Positions 63,613 through 64,000 of a DNA stretch of 64,000 nucleotides are shown piece by piece (the stretch's first letter is position 1; every line of letters starts with the position of its first letter). The notes beneath the pieces were generated by a model, which saw only the letters and a list, made by a program, of their open reading frames with translations, was not told the DNA's origin and did not search any database. Source of the DNA: Clostridia bacterium. GTDB taxonomy: Bacteria; Bacillota; Clostridia; Oscillospirales; UBA644. The stretch covers positions 1-64,000 of the forward strand of contig JAFRTE010000007.1 of assembly GCA_017427285.1 (NCBI GenBank). Direction: 5' to 3'. The translations under genes were made by a program, and so were the position numbers.

Positions 63613-63978
63613 ATGAAAATACAGGAATCGGGCGAAATGTACCTGGAAAACATTCTTGTGCTGCAAAAGGAAATGAATGATATAAGAGCCATTGATATTG
63701 TAAACAAAACCGGATACTCCAAGCCGAGCATAAGCAGAGCGCTGAAACTGCTTAAAGAAAACGGGTATATAAATATTGATAAATCCGGATACATATCTCT
63801 GACGGAATCAGGATCTTCAAGAGCAAAAAAAATATATGGAAGGCACAGAGCATTATCGGAAATCTTTATGAAAATCGGTATTTCCGAAGAAAATGCTGTT
63901 GCCGATGCATGCAAAATAGAGCATGACATAAGCGATGAGACATTTGAAAAACTGAAACAATATTTCGCTGACAAATAA
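63613..63978 (+). CDS. DtxR/MntR family metal-dependent repressor, iron-type site
   Basis: A 121-residue winged-helix regulator of metal uptake. The start at 63613 follows GGAGG by seven bases; the longer frame begins inside the promoter. The DNA-binding helix is GYSKPSISRALKLL. Putative metal ligands are M9, H78, C100, E103 and H104. By alignment with known members, M9 and C100 match Met10 and Cys102 of iron-responsive DtxR, where manganese-responsive MntR has Asp8 and Glu99. There is no SH3-like C-terminal domain, as in MntR. It probably represses iron uptake genes; an ATG at 63982 may begin the next gene. Confidence 0.85.
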   Translation: MKIQESGEMYLENILVLQKEMNDIRAIDIVNKTGYSKPSISRALKLLKENGYINIDKSGYISLTESGSSRAKKIYGRHRALSEIFMKIGISEENAVADACKIEHDISDETFEKLKQYFADK

Positions 63979-64000
63979 AATATGACGCCTGAATTTACAG

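Noticed and set aside
63979-64000. Start of a further plus-strand gene at ATG 63982
   Set aside because: Only six codons are visible and there is no clear ribosome-binding site, so it cannot be called.

Overview
The window reads as a chromosomal segment of a low-GC Gram-positive bacterium of class Clostridia, probably an uncultured gut Oscillospirales-type organism (inference). Supporting signs are an endonuclease-type MutL beside MutS with no MutH, the sepF-ylmH-divIVA division cluster, RNase M5, the RicF/YlbF protein next to miaB, the SCIFF peptide with its radical SAM maturase, an LtaS-like lipoteichoic acid synthase, and consensus sigma-A promoters with 17-bp spacers. I see no prophage, transposase, integrase, CRISPR array or rRNA. 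About 50 genes lie on the minus strand; only seven are on the plus strand.

Layout. 1-11715: one long minus-strand operon, miaB > ylbF > mutS > mutL > miaA > hfq > HlyD-like gene > ylmE > sepF > ylmH > divIVA, with very short gaps; it joins tRNA modification, mismatch repair, RNA chaperoning and cell division. 11763-13929: plus-strand small Cys-rich protein, pgi, and a small P-loop protein. 13927-25092: minus-strand chain phoH > ybeY > dgkA > era > recO > mutS2 > comEC > holA > rnmV > femX (RNA maturation, repair, envelope). 25141-27228: orphan sugar-type solute-binding lipoprotein and plsY. 27311-30160: trkA-trkH potassium uptake on plus. 30217-37396: minus-strand MBOAT acyltransferase, AlgX-like partner, DJ-1 protein, folate cyclo-ligase, CPBP protease, mltG and a methyltransferase. 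37505-37998: tRNA-Arg(TCT) followed by a tandem array of 159-bp units, each holding a copy of the tRNA 3' tail, its terminator and a highly structured insert. 38037-46647: ltaS-like gene, manA, uvrA, uvrB, radC. 46668-49514: scfA (SCIFF) > scfB > TIM-barrel isomerase > nrdR. 49521-51054: yajC and an unknown membrane protein. 51096-59002: two unknown envelope proteins, a GH38 alpha-mannosidase and a DegV protein in one operon. 59081-60415: M28 peptidase on plus. 60425-63516: second orphan solute-binding lipoprotein, VanY-type carboxypeptidase and a Nudix hydrolase. 63553-63978: DtxR-family metal regulator on plus.

Most genes are housekeeping. The stretch that ordinary annotation explains least is the tRNA-tail array at 37.5-37.9 kb. 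Further points of interest are an AlgX-like protein that has apparently lost its catalytic Ser and His, a five-repeat 1034-residue envelope protein, a regulator with an iron-type (Met/Cys) metal site, and an in-frame acidic stretch that continues beyond the divIVA stop codon. Terminators at 13896, 30180, 51096 and 60390 and about fifteen promoters delimit the transcription units.
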